Shown: positions 1-10,622, numbered from the stretch's first letter. The stretch: DNA of 64,000 nt from Ctena decussata (GCA_963989385.1 OZ022515.1:6914803-6978802), one strand, 5' to 3'. A program made the numbers and translations. The notes: generated from the letters alone by a model not told the origin.

Positions 1-51
1 TAAAGTTAATTGATCCGTTAGCATGTACAGAATAATTTTGGTTATTTCGGC

Positions 52-140
52 TATACATTTCTTCCAAGACTCTGCTTGTTAAAGTCCAAGGACGTGACGT
101 CCTTGGACTTTAACAAGCAGAGTCTTGGAAGAAATGTATA
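52..140. repeat. Perfect 44-bp palindrome with 1-nt spacer
   Basis: Bases 52-95 and 97-140 are exact reverse complements around a single G at 96; the centre reads GGACGTGACGTCC. No mismatch was found along the arms. It could be a very young foldback insertion, a hairpin-forming MITE remnant or a sequencing/assembly foldback. No coding content. Confidence 0.95.
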
Positions 141-267
141 TTCTGGGCCCTCCGGCTTAAAATAAGCGAAAAGCGTCAAATTTTGCTCGATCAAAAGCCT
201 TTCTTGGTCCATAATTCTGCCAGGGTTGAGAGCCAGTCATTAACTTAAATAAAACAGCTTTAAATCT

Positions 268-375
268 ACTTGGTTTAAACAATATTTATTCACAGAAAAT
301 ACATATATCAAATATTACACAACATGGTACAAGATCTGACGGTAAGCGTAACGCTTATATTGAAGCAATCTCCTG
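268..375. repeat. Dispersed repeat R1, copy 1
   Basis: This stretch is clearly similar to 24221-24335: both start with GGTTTAAACAATATT, then an AT-rich part, then GATCTGAC(G/A)GTAAGCGTAACG and CTTATAT, and both end near ATCTCCTGA. The second copy lies inside another dispersed repeat (R2), so R1 behaves as a mobile or formerly mobile sequence. No coding frame is seen. Confidence 0.6.
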
Positions 376-380
376 ATTTC

Positions 381-1124
381 TGTTAACTCTACTTATCATA
401 TCACACATTGAAACTCGGTTCTAAATAGTGATTAACAGACACTTCGGCCCCAAACCATCTCAGCACCTAGTCAAGTTGGCCTCAAACGATTCGGCCCCAG
501 TCACTTCGTCGCTGGTATAAGGTTTCGCTGAAGTCTTTAGAAAATCAACGTTGAATAGTACGCCTGGCTGATGGCGAGCGTATATTAAGGCTTGTTTATT
601 CATTTTAATTATTTTGTTCATGTTTTATTGTATAAAAGCTCAACGTCTTAAAATTTCTTGCATTCTGAAATAGTAAAAATGCCTTTCTGTTATACATATA
701 TACAAAGATGCCATGTATAACACAATTTTAATGAACTGAGTTAAAAGCATATTAAGGCGGAATTTTAAATTTGCCAAAAAATGAATTTAAAAAACTAAGG
801 CCTAAACTATCTTAGATGAAATAGAGAATAATATAGTTCGAAACCGTAAACATAATCCCTTATTTGCGTAATAATAATAATACAAATTTATTAAAATGGC
901 ACTAAACATTTTAAAGACAAGTTGCTATATTTTCTTGTTTCAGAATGCATCGTCAACAGTTCTGGACGTGGTAATGTTTGCTACGCCATAAATAATGTTC
1001 GGATCACTTGTACTTGAAAACAAAATACATATTAGTGTAGTACGGAACCCCTTAAGGGACATTTCTGTTCCGATATTTATCAGAAAAGAAACCGAAACAA
1101 GAAAATCAGAGCGGAAATCAAAAC
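381..1124. other. AT-rich stretch, no gene seen
   Basis: Short open frames on both strands (for example 940-1320 minus and 995-1198 plus) overlap each other and show no recognisable domain. I see no RNA gene or defined element here. Confidence 0.5.
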
Positions 1125-1127
1125 AAC

Positions 1128-1265
1128 AAATATCTCGTTTAAGCGACTTATTATATCGTTTAAACGACATAATATGTCGATTAAACGATAAAGAATAAAA
1201 TTGAAAGGTAAACAAGAAAACTAGAAATGAAAATGAAACAATAATATGTCGTTTAAACGACTTAT
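1128..1265. repeat. Cluster of GTTTAAAC-centred palindromes
   Basis: The motif TCGTTTAA(A/G)CGA recurs at about 1133, 1157, 1175 (as CGATTAAACGAT) and 1249. The block 1155-1190 is itself a near-palindrome with ATCGTTTAAACGAC opposite GTCGATTAAACGAT around CATAATATG, and 1244-1268 repeats AATATGTCGTTTAAACGAC. It looks like a small foldback or a cluster of protein-binding half sites; function unknown. Confidence 0.6.
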
Positions 1266-1784
1266 TATCTACTTTCCATTCCGATAAATAGATGGGACAA
1301 AATAATCTAAACAACCCCATCCCGCACCTGTTCCCTTTCTTTCTGCCCGTTTTGGGAGACTTAAGTACTGTGTCAAAGAGTCGTTAAACCCAAAACAATC
1401 ATTCAACCACCAATCTTTTACACTTTTACAGTCAACTCCCGATATCTTGAACACTGATATCTCAAAGTATCCTCTGATATTAAAGAGTATATTTCCTATT
1501 TTTGTTTACATTTCAACTCCTGTAATCTCAGAATAGTTTTGGCGGAAGCTCCACTTCGAGATATCGAGAGTTGACTGTGTTTGGGTTCTCATTTTTTCAT
1601 CCGCTTTACCTGATTCTAGTTTTTAGGCTTGCCAACTTTTCATATGTCTTGATTTCCCATTTATTTGTAATTACATGTATGTAGGTTTTCAGTATTATTT
1701 GATTTGAATTGTAAATCGGTTTTACCGCCCTCAGTCAACATAAACGACTTCGTTGAAAGTTTAAATTCGAAACATCAGGCTGCA
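1266..1784. other. Intergenic, no gene seen
   Basis: No domain-bearing frame and no defined repeat were recognised here. Confidence 0.4.
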
Positions 1785-2065
1785 ACAGAGAGGCTACCTG
1801 GTCGAGTGGTTTGAGACGCTCGGTTACTTTGAGATATCGCGCTTGGGGTTCGCCGCCCGACGACTATAGAACTCACTCTGTCAACCCAGCAGTAAATGGG
1901 TTCCTGCTGCGAATTAGGAAAGGATAAGGCAGCGAAGGAAGAGGTGGTGGTGGTGGTGGGGGGTGGGTGGGCTCCGCTTTCATATGCTGTGCACAAGACA
2001 CAGTGGGCTTCTAACCCCCACTGACTCTACAGCTTCTAGGCTATGGGAAACCTTTACCAGGCTGC
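1785..2065 (+). mobile_element. tRNA-derived SINE, family B, copy 1
   Basis: The 5' part resembles a tRNA (CTACCTGGTCGAGTGGTTTGAGACGCTCGG, a divergent B-box-like segment near 1840-1860). The body is shared with 21232-21440, 27085-27345 and 62281-62555: CAGCAGTAAATGGGTTCCTG, GGAAAGGATAAGGCAGCGAA, then ATGCTGTGCACAAGACACAG and finally CTATGGGAAACCTTTACC. A (GGT)n/G-run expansion sits at about 1941-1970. The open frame on the opposite strand (1775-1996) is a by-product of this element. Confidence 0.75.
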
Positions 2066-2680
2066 TACTACATGTAATGTAAAAGTACCCAAATCTGTGG
2101 TTGAATCAAGAAATTAGTTTTTCTTAACCATGATTTAATGCTGATTAAAACATGATATTGTCGGGCAGATCACGAAATACTTATTCTCGACGGGATGAAT
2201 TATGGTTAGTATCTGTCCGACAATACATTTTACATGTTAATTGAGAAATCATTTTTTCTTACCCGTGAATCATCGCTAATTAACACAATGTTGGAGGGCA
2301 GTTAACGAAATATTAGTTCACGGCGGCGAATCGGTATTCGTAACAAATGTCTTTGCCAGCGACATTTTACCTGTAAAAAATTTATTTCGATCCTATCATT
2401 GTACAGAATGATTTCAAATACCAGATCCGTCGTCATCAAGGCTCAAAATCTGCATACTGAGACGTCAGCAAGTTTTTTATCACAAATTTTCAAACGGTGC
2501 CGCTTCTTATACGCTCAATTGGAAAAACGTTTACATCATGTTAAAATCCTTAATAGGCATATAATATGAACTAAATAGGTGTTACCTATATACGTGCGTT
2601 CCCATCCACTTCATATGGCTACTTCGTAAGATGGATGTATATAATGATGTTTAGGCCAAAATTTATATGTCTGTGAAAAA
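2066..2680. other. No gene; small hairpin and degenerate duplication
   Basis: An inverted repeat pairs TATTGTCGGGCAGAT (about 2157) with ATCTGTCCGACAATA (about 2212). The unit containing GGGCAG..ACGAAATA is repeated divergently at about 2160-2200 and 2295-2330. Otherwise unremarkable. Confidence 0.45.
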
Positions 2681-3133
2681 TGTAGGTGGATGTAGGATTC
2701 TTTTCTCTGCAAATCTTCTGATGATGGTTTATATTTGAACATAGTTTTGTAAAAATATCTTCAACGGTTATAAAGTTACAGAGGGAACACCATTTCTATA
2801 CTGAAAAATTACAAAGGGGCATAATTTCATTAAAAATGTAGGCAGAGCTACTGATCTTGTTTTTCTGCACATCATTTGATGATGCTTTATAATTGAACAA
2901 AATTTCATGAAAATATCTTTAAATAAAGCAAAATGTACTATTTTCAATGCTCAAAAGGGCAAAGTGTTCTATTTTCAATGCTCAAAAGGGATAACTCCAA
3001 AAAATCCGGAATAACTGTCTTGTTTCCTTCACATCTGTGTAAATTTCATGAAAATATCTCTTTAGGTTTTTAAGATACAGAACATATGGATTCTCTGCAC
3101 ATCGTCTGATGATGCTTTATATTTGTATAAATA
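2681..3133. repeat. Fragment of the ~150-bp tandem repeat (family T1)
   Basis: Recurring phrases such as GTAGGTGGA, TCTCTGCACATCGTCTGATG, ATGCTTTATATTTG and AAAATATCT match the larger array at 5090-9240. A local duplication, TATTTTCAATGCTCAAAAGG, occurs at about 2940 and 2971. No coding signal. Confidence 0.6.
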
Positions 3134-3154
3134 TTGCTGAAAATATTTAGGCGA

Positions 3155-3240
3155 CGGCTAGTGACAACCGGTTGTCAGCAGCCTCACAGGCTAGAGACAA
3201 CCGGTTGTCACTAGCCTGTTAGGCTGCTGACAACCGGCTA
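3155..3240. repeat. Tandem GACAACCGGTTGTC palindromes, locus 1
   Basis: Two complete 14-bp perfect palindromes GACAACCGGTTGTC and one truncated unit (GACAACCGGC) are joined by GCTAGTG / CAGCAGCCT linkers that are themselves partly inverted (GGCTAGTG and CACTAGCC). The same unit occurs at 4981-5045. Confidence 0.8.
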
Positions 3241-3248
3241 ATAAATTA

Positions 3249-3746
3249 ATGTGCATTTCAAAGGACAGGAAGCATTGGTTCATTGTAAAAACATCACAAA
3301 TTGTCGTAGTCGAGGGTTCTCGAAGGTATCGGGACACAATATATAGACAGACGGACGGTTTCACATTTTTAATCATACATGACATCATGACACCATGGCT
3401 GGAAATATATATTAATATATTTCATACAAAGCTCTATGGCAAATACATGTGCTGTGAAGTATCAAACTTCACAGCTCGACAACTGAAAGGCAAGTGCAAT
3501 GAACCATGTGTGGAAAAGAAAATATTAACACAGGTGAGAATTGCGCAAGGCCTGACAAATCCATTGTCCGGCTGCCCGGGACAAGTTAAAATTTTTACTG
3601 GGCAAGTAAAATATTTTCTTACTTGCCCAGAAAAACGTATAAGCTATATAGGGAAATGCCAAGAATTTCAGCATTTTGTAGCAGAAGCTCTGTACCGGAC
3701 AAGTAGATCAGATTTTGATTTGTCAAGCCCTGATATTTGCGCTTGA
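3249..3746 (+). other. Unsupported 165-codon frame in repeat-like DNA
   Basis: An open frame runs across this stretch but begins beside the palindromic repeats and crosses an ACGG-type microsatellite (about 3347-3358) and a hairpin with 12-bp arms (3598-3609 and 3619-3630, CTGGGCAAGTAA). No protein family is recognisable. I treat it as probably non-coding; an unknown exon is not excluded. Confidence 0.2.
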
Positions 3747-3926
3747 CGGAAGGCCAGAATTGTCATAAGGGCTATTTAAAGGGTAATGGACTGCTCAGGG
3801 CTTTTAAAAGGAGGATTTGTTAATTTTCTAAGAATGAAGTTTAGGATCTAGATGTTTAAGACGGTAAACGGGATGCATCAAGATATGTCAGGACCAAAAC
3901 TTACGACGCTATTTACAACTTCTCTC

Positions 3927-4202
3927 TTGCCGGGCCGGGTAGCGCAATCGGTAGGGCACCTGACTCGTAAGTCAGAGGTCCTGGGTTCGAATCCCGGTCT
4001 GGCCACATACTTTCGTTTCTCCTTCCGCTGATTCAAGAAGGGCAGTTGTCAGTTACTGGCGAAAGTATGTGCACTTAGTACTGGTTAACCGCTTAGGAGG
4101 TCTAAGCCTGCCCAGGAATAGTGTGGTTAGGTTAACTGACCGTCCCGACATGACCTTAGTTGTTTACCGTGGACGTTAAGCATCAAATCAACCAACCAAC
4201 CA
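3927..4202 (+). mobile_element. Complete tRNA-derived SINE, family A
   Basis: The head (3930-4005) reads like a tRNA: an A-box-like GGGTAGCGCAATCGG, an anticodon arm with CTGAC/GTCAG, and a B-box GGTTCGAATCC. A conserved body follows (TTCCGCTGATTCAAGAAGGG, then GTCAGTTACTGGCGAAAG, then CTTAGTACTGGTTAACCGC) and the element ends in a CCAA repeat tail. It is flanked by the perfect 12-bp direct repeat ACAACTTCTCTC (3915-3926 and 4203-4214), the target-site duplication expected of LINE-mobilised SINEs. The tRNA head is part of the SINE, not a tRNA gene. Other copies: 5841-6019, 10771-11060, 24690-24945. Confidence 0.92.
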
Positions 4203-4214
4203 ACAACTTCTCTC

Positions 4215-4980
4215 CTGATCATATAGGATAGAGCAGTGGCATCATAGCAATGATGCACCTGCTCCGCCCGATATGATCCAACCTACGACAAATAATTCTC
4301 CATAGTTTTATGCTTTAAATCAAGCTACATATGAATCACAACAACAAAATATCTGCAGATAAAAAGCAAACATATGGAGAAGAGATATCTTCTAAAAATA
4401 GATTTTCCAAGGGAAGTAACTCAAATCATACTTTGTAAGGGAACTAACTCAAAATACCACTTGCAATTTTCTCTGAAGTTTATGTGCTAATTCTGTTTGC
4501 ACAATTGCCTCCATGATTAAATAGTAGTTATACTTGTATTCATATTATGAATTTGAAGTTTATTTTTCCTAGTGGATAGAATCAGTGAAAAAATAAATTT
4601 GCTTGACTGAACAGCAGGAATATAGCTATAGGGAAGAGAATGTAATGGTTACTGGAAAATTTATGTAAAATCTTTTCCATCAAGATAAATGTAAAATTTG
4701 TATGCATGTGATGCATAAATTCTTTTAGCTATTTCTATGAACAACTCCATGACTTCTAGACAATAATAATGTAGATAAAAAAAAACAAAAAAAAAAAAAA
4801 ACAGAAATTTACATCTGATTTGTTTAATAGGTTCTTGCTTTCTACAATTTCAATCAATTTAAAACTTGATCAGAGTGAAAACAAATATCAACTCATATAA
4901 TAGTCATACAATGAAACGAATATGCTTAAAATATCTTGAGTTTTATTTGAAAATAACTGGATTTATAGTAACTGGTTCCT
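4215..4980. other. No gene seen; poly-A tract
   Basis: AT-rich sequence with an A-rich run at about 4779-4802. No domain-bearing frame. Confidence 0.4.
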
Positions 4981-5045
4981 GTGAGGCTAGTGACAACCGG
5001 TTGTCAGCAGCCTGTGAGGCTAGTGACAACCGGTTGTCAATAGCC
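4981..5045. repeat. Tandem GACAACCGGTTGTC palindromes, locus 2
   Basis: Two 14-bp perfect palindromes are separated by AGCAGCCTGTGAGGCTAGT, the same unit as at 3155-3240. This places the repeat at both sides of the intervening 1.7 kb. Confidence 0.8.
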
Positions 5046-5840
5046 ACTTTCAAATATTTATTACAAAACTTTTGTAAAGTTTTTCAAGAACTAACATCGT
5101 TTACATACTTAAATTTACAAAGAGGCATAATTCCATAAAAATGTAGATGGAGTTACAGTCCTTGTTCACTGCACATTGTCTGATGTTTTATATTTGTACC
5201 AAGTTTCACAAAAATAACTCATATAGTTTCAGAGCTATGGAGCAAACATGATTTCCATACTAAAATTTTCAAAGGGGCATAATTCTGTAGTAAATGTAAG
5301 CAGGATTTTCTCTGCCCATCAAGTCATGATACTTTAAAGTTGTACTAAGTTTTGCGAAAATATCTCGTATAGTTTCAGAGTTATGGAGCGGACACAATTT
5401 CCATACTAAAATTTACAAAGGGGCATAATCCATAAAAATGTAGGTGGAGTTACGATTCTTAATCTCTGCACATCCTCTGATCATGCTCTATTTTTGTACT
5501 AAGTTTCTTAAAAATATCTCATAAAGTTTTAGAGATATGGAGCAGACACGATTTCCATACTAAAATTTACAAAGGGGCATAATTCCATAAAAAATGTCAG
5601 TGGAGTTATGGGTCTTGCTCTCCGCATTTTGTCTGATGATGCTTTATATTTGTACCAAGTTTTGTGAAATCATCTCAATCGGTTACAGAGTTATCGAGCG
5701 GACACAATTTCCATACTAAAATTTTCAAAGGGGCATAATTCTGTAAAAAATGTAGGTGGAGTAACAGGTCTTGCTCTCCACACATCCTCTGATGATACTC
5801 TATATTTGTACTAAGTTTCATGAAAATATCTCGTACAGTT

Positions 5841-6019
5841 GGTTGGTTGGTTGATTTGGTGCTTAACGTCCACGGTAAACAACTAAGGTCATGTCGGAAC
5901 GGTCAGTTAACCTAACCACACTATTCCTGGGCAGGCTTAGACCTCCTAAGCGGTTAACCAGTACTAAGTGCACAAACTTTCGCCAGTAACTGACAACTGC
6001 CCTTCTTGAATCAGCGGAA
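5841..6019 (-). mobile_element. SINE family A, lacking the tRNA head
   Basis: Minus-strand copy of the SINE-A body and CCAA tail (on the plus strand the tail appears as GGTTGGTTGGTTGATT). It stops at GAATCAGCGG, so the whole tRNA-like head is absent. It is flanked by the 13-bp direct repeat ATCTCGTACAGTT (5828-5840 and 6020-6032), so the truncation happened at insertion, as in 5'-truncated LINE-driven events. The open frame 5863-6084 on the minus strand is inside it. Confidence 0.9.
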
Positions 6020-6717
6020 ATCTCGTACAGTTGTAGAGTTATGGAGCGGACATGATTTCCATACCTAAATTTACAAAGGGGCATAATTCCATAAAAAATA
6101 TAGGTGGGGTTACAGGTCTTGCTCTTTGCATGTCGTCTGATGATGCTTTAAATTTGTACTAAGTTTTGTTAAATTATCTCAGTCGGTTATAGAGTTATTG
6201 AGCAGACACGATTTCTAAACTAAAATTTTCAAAGTGACATAATTCAGTAAACAAGTAGCCCAAAGGGCAACAATTGCTCACCTGAGAGACATTGTAAACC
6301 TATAGAGATATTTAAGATGCTCAAGGGCAGCTAACTCCACAGTCAGTGGTCCAATCAGGCTGAAAATTAAACTCATCCAAAACATTATGTATGCCCTCAT
6401 TTAATATATGCAAGTTTAAAAAGTATCCGATCAAGAGCACAATAGACAGAGCTGTCAAGGGCAGCTAACTTCGTAATGGTTGGCCTGATCTGGCCAAAAT
6501 ATGAACTTATTTAAGATATTATGCATTTCCTCATTACCTGCAAGTTTGAAAAGGATCGGATCAGTAGAAACCAAGAAAAAGTGGCAACACTGATTTTTTG
6601 GATGCTCAGGGCAGGTACTCCATAGTCAGTGGTGGGATCTAGCTGAAATGCTAACTAATTTAAGCATATGCTCATTACCTGCAAGTATGAAGAGGATCCG
6701 ATGAAAAATGAAAATGT

Positions 6718-6880
6718 GATGACGTTGTTTTCTCCATTATAAGACTATGGGATTTTTTTCAAACGCTCAAGGGCAGCTAACTCCGTAGTCTGTGCTCAAA
6801 TCCACCCAAATTTCGAACTCATCCAAGCTCTTATGTATGTCATCATTACCTGCAAGTATGATAAGGATCTAATCAAAAAC
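6718..6880 (+). repeat. ~177-bp internal repeat of pearl-like element 1
   Basis: The unit with GGGCAGCTAACTCCGTAGTC, TGTGCTC and ATCATTACCTGCAAGTATGA occurs here and again at about 8168-8340 and 8345-8510 (spacing 177 bp), with a partial unit to 8560. These copies bracket the 145-bp satellite. Confidence 0.8.
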
Positions 6881-6899
6881 CTTGATTGCAGAACCCTGA

Positions 6900-8168
6900 A
6901 AGTCAAACTTGCTCAAGATATTGTAAGACCATACATTTGTATGAATTTATTTTAAAATCCTTTGACAAATATAGGTGTTAGAGCGATGACAAAGTTTTTC
7001 TAAAAATAGCCACAGTGACCTTGACCTTGGGCACAGCATCCTGAAAGTCTAACTTGCTTGAGATATTGTCATACCCTACATTTGTGTCAAGTTATTTCAA
7101 ATCCATGGAGAAATGAAGGTGCTAGGGCAATGACAAAGTTTTTCTAAAAATAGCCACAGTGACCTTGACCTTGGGCGCAGCACTCTGAAAGTCAAACTTG
7201 CTCGAGATATTGTCATGCCCTACATTTGTATGAATTTATTTTAAAATCCATTGAGAAATGTAGGTGCTAGAGCGCTGACAAAGTTTTTCTAAAAATAGCC
7301 ACAGTGACCTTGACCTTGGGCACAGCATCCTGAAAGTTGAACTTGCTTGAGATATTGTCATACCCTACATTTGTGTCAAGTTATTATAAAATCCATGGAG
7401 AAATGAAGGTGCTAGGGCAATGACAAAGTTTTTCTAAAAATAGCCACAGTGACCTTGACCTTGGGCGCAGCACCCTGATAGTCGAACTTGCTCGAGATAT
7501 TGTCATGCCCTACATTTGTGTGAATTTATTTTAAAATCCATTGAGAAATGTAGATGCTAGAGCGCTGACAAAGTTTTTCTAAAAATAGCCACAGTGACCT
7601 TGACCTTGGGCGCAGCACCCTGGAAGTCAAACATCTTTGAGATATTGTCATGCCCTACATTTAAGTGAAGTTGATTTAAAATCTGTTGAGAAATGTAGGG
7701 GCTAGAGCGATGACCAAGTTTTTCTAAAAATAGCCACAGTGACCTTGACCTTGGGTGCAGCACCCTGAAAGTCGAACTTGCTCAAGATATTGTCATGCCC
7801 AACATTTGTGTGAAGTTATTTTAAAATCTGCTGAAAAATGTAGGTGCTAGAGCGCTGACAAAGTTTTTCTAAAAATAGCCACAGTGACCTTGACCTTGGG
7901 CGCAGCATCCTGAAAGTCGAACTTGCTCGAGATATTGTCATGCCCTACAATTGTGTGAAGTTATTTTAAAATCTGCTGAGAAATGTAGGTGCTAGAGCAC
8001 TGACAAAGTTTTTCTAAAAATAGCCACAGTGACCTTGACCTTGGGCGCAGCATCCTGAAAGTCAAACTTGCTCGAGATATTGTCACGCCCTACATTTGTG
8101 TGAAGTTATTTTAAAATCCGTTGAGAAATGTAGGCAATAGAGCGATGACAAAGTTTTTCTAAAAATAT
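6900..8168 (+). repeat. 145-bp satellite, eight units
   Basis: The phrase CACAGTGACCTTGACCTTGG starts at 7011, 7155, 7300, 7445, 7590, 7735, 7880 and 8025, a spacing of 144-145 bp. Each unit holds the direct repeat TGACCTTGACCTT, an extended nuclear-receptor half site on the minus strand (AAGGTCAAGGTCA). The array ends abruptly at about 8168 where the 177-bp unit resumes. Minus-strand frames such as 7557-7763 are fortuitous. Confidence 0.92.
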
Positions 8169-9317
8169 GTGATGACGTTGTTTTCTCCATTATAACACTA
8201 TGGGATTTTTTTCAAACGCTCAAGGGCAGCTAACTCCGTAGTCTGTGCTCGAATCCGGCCAAATTTCGAACTCATCCAAGCTCTTATGTATGTCATCATT
8301 ACCTGCAAGTATGATAAGGATCTAAGTAAAAACAGTTGAGAAAAGGTGATGACGCCATTTTCCCCATTATAACCCTATGGGATTTTTTTCAAACGCTCAA
8401 GGGCAGCTAACTCCGTAGTCTGTGCTCGAATCCGACCAAATTTCGAACTCATCCAAGCTCTTGTGTATGTCATCATTACCTGCAAGTATGATAAGGATCT
8501 AATCAAAAACAGTCGAGAAAATGTGATGACGCCGTTTTCCCCATTATAACCCTATGGGGGCTATCTGTTGCCATGGAAACCAGAGTTCTGAGCTGATCTG
8601 CACCAAAACCTAATGCAGCCTTTCCCCCACCCCAATGATGCTTCAGATAAAATTTGACTGCAATCAGCCCACTGGTTTCTGAGATATTTATGTTTGAAAG
8701 TGTTGACGCACCCACCCACCCACGCACCCACGCACGCACGCACGCACGGACGACGGCTCGACTCCCATCCTATAAGCTCACCTCTGAGCCTTCGGCTCAG
8801 GTGAGCTAAAAATGTAGGCGGAGTTATGGGTCTTGCTCTCTGCAGGTCGTCTGATGATGCTATATATTTTTACCAAGTTTGAGAAATTATCTCAATCTGT
8901 TACAGAGTTATTGAGCGGACACGATTTCAATACTAAAGTTTTCAAAGAGGCATAATTCCGTAAAAATTGTAAGTGGAGTTACGGGTCTTGCTCTCTGCAC
9001 ATCGTCTGATCATGTTTTATATTTGTACCAAGTTTTGTGAAATTATCTCAATCTGTTACAGTTATTGAGCAGACAGGATTACCATACTAAAATTTTCAAA
9101 GGGGTATTGTTCTGTAAAAAATGTAGGTGGAGTTACCGGTCTTGCTCTCTGCATGTCGTCTGATGATGCTTTATATTTGTACTTAGTTTCGTGAAATTAT
9201 CTCAATCGGTTACAGAGTTATTGAGCGGACACGATTTGTGACAGACGGACGGACAGTCAGACAGACAGACAACCAGGGCAAAAACAATATGTCTCCGACC
9301 CCTTCGGGGGGAGACAT

Positions 9318-9700
9318 AAAACATAATCGTACATACCTTCCTATTAAACCTTTATACATGTATCTAAGGCTTCCTTAACACCAGATACCTCAAACCAGTA
9401 TGTAGCATTGTCAATTTTTCTTCTTGGTGACTTTGTCGAAGTTGTTGAAATCTTGTATGGCAAGCTCAAAATAATATACAGAATTGATGATTGCTGAGTT
9501 AATCACAGACAAACACCAATGCGTATGAACCAGCCAATACAAATATCTAAGTCTTTTTAGGCTGTGACTTGTCTCCCAATCAGATGTGCCAGATTAGTTA
9601 AAATCTCCTAAAATGTATAAGATGAAAAATGATTTTTCATTCATTATTCATTTTTACAGTACATGCAAATGCATGTACATGTAACATGTACCGAAAACAC
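9318..9700. other. No gene seen
   Basis: AT-rich, without recognisable domain or defined repeat. Confidence 0.4.
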
Positions 9701-9704
9701 CTGA

Positions 9705-10130
9705 ATAGCTCACCTAAGTCAAAAGGTCAAAGGTCAACCTAGGGTCACCATTTGAACAAATCTGAGAGTATATTAATTTCAAATGCTGTGTACATGTACC
9801 AAGTTTCAGTGTCAAGGGTCATTTGATTGTGGAAGCTTTTTAACGATATGTGCATGACAGCCATATTGGTTACCAGGAAAAATTCGAAGTTGGTGAAATA
9901 TGAGTGACCTTGATAAAAAACTGATACTGACCTCTGTTGCTCAATAAACTTCAAGTAGCCATTTATTTGACTGTACATACAAACTTTTATACCAAAGGTT
10001 TCAACAAATTCAAAGATATCTCATTAAATTGCAGAAATTTCTCAAGCATTAGGAAGCACACGTCTGACCTATGAGTTATCTGTAAAAAGGCCAAGATCAA
10101 CTCAGGGTTATCATTTGAACACGGAAGTGC
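9705..10130 (+). repeat. Degenerate pearl-like fragment with AGGTCA motifs
   Basis: It begins with TAGCTCACCTAAGTC, close to the left terminal motif of the pearl-like elements, followed by AAGGTCAAAGGTCAACC and GGGTCACCATTTGAAC. A second divergent unit, AACTCAGGGTTATCATTTG, is at about 10097. No right-hand hairpin was found, so it appears truncated. Confidence 0.4.
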
Positions 10131-10139
10131 CATTTAAAT

Positions 10140-10215
10140 AGAGACAAAATCTACGGTCCAGTGAGACTCGAATGATCTGTGAGTCTATGATCCAAGGTCT
10201 GAAGCACCTAACCAC
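10140..10215 (-). mobile_element. Possible SINE tRNA-like head
   Basis: The minus strand reads AAGTGGTTAGGTGCTTCAGA with GAGTCTCACTGGACC downstream, a layout suggesting A- and B-box remnants. No conserved SINE body could be assigned, so this is tentative. Confidence 0.3.
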
Positions 10216-10622
10216 TTACTTACACTAGGTAACTGGGATGCAAACTGGGTTAACTGGGATATGCTTCATTCACACAGTTGGTACTTGTCTGACTCACTCT
10301 ACAGTGTAGAAAATTGCCATCAGAAGAGATGGCAAATCCCCCAACTGAAGACCCCATGGGCCTTGGTAAAAAGGGTGCACTTCAAAACACATATAAGTAA
10401 TATATTGTCGTTCTTTTATGCTTCTGATTGACATTATCTGTTTAACAGATGCATTATTATCTTATACTCAGACTTAAACATTATGCTTGACTGCTAAAAA
10501 GAGGTTAAATCTCAAACAGCCACCATGTACACAGATGTATAGCATATGATACACTCAACATTTGATTGTGTGAAGAATAATTTCATTTAACCATACAAAC
10601 CTAATTTTGAGCTCTCAAGTAG

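Larger units (their letters stand above)
6252..8807 (+). mobile_element. Pearl-like / Helentron-type non-autonomous element 1
   Basis: The left end CAAGTAGCCCAAAGGGCAAC leads into ATTGCTCACCTGAG. The core has flanking ~177-bp repeats and an inner 145-bp satellite. The right end has a CCCA/CGCA microsatellite (8708-8750), then the hairpin AGCTCACCTCTGAGCC-TTC-GGCTCAGGTGAGCT. Removing it rejoins the host T1 unit (ATAATTCAGTAAA + AAAAATGTAGG) with no target duplication, as expected for Helitron-class insertion between A and A/T. No transposase is encoded. Related elements: 27451-29189, 47852-49815, 52688-54659. Confidence 0.85.
5090..9317 (+). repeat. Tandem array (family T1) ending in microsatellite and hairpin
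   Basis: Degenerate units of about 150 bp recur from about 5090 to 6250 and 8808 to 9240. Each has CCATACTAAAATTTACAAAG, GGGGCATAATTCC, ATGTAGGTGGAGTTA, TCTGATGATGCTTTATATTT and ACAGAGTTAT in that order. The right end has an ACGG/CAGA microsatellite (9241-9275) and a hairpin (ATGTCTCCGACCCC-TTC-GGGGGGAGACAT, to 9317). This is the layout of a pearl-like / Helentron-derived non-autonomous element. Its left end was not resolved. Two younger insertions interrupt it (5841-6019 and 6252-8807). Confidence 0.75.

Noticed and set aside
3930..4005. tRNA gene (also the heads at 10980-11050, 12130-12210, 24690-24765, 46438-46515)
   Set aside because: Each has A/B boxes but imperfect acceptor or anticodon arms; several are followed by bodies shared among copies, and one is bounded with its body by a target duplication. 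They are SINE heads, not tRNA genes.
6900..8168. CRISPR-like array
   Set aside because: Units are 145 bp, continuous and similar over their whole length, with no repeat/spacer alternation, in a eukaryotic genome.
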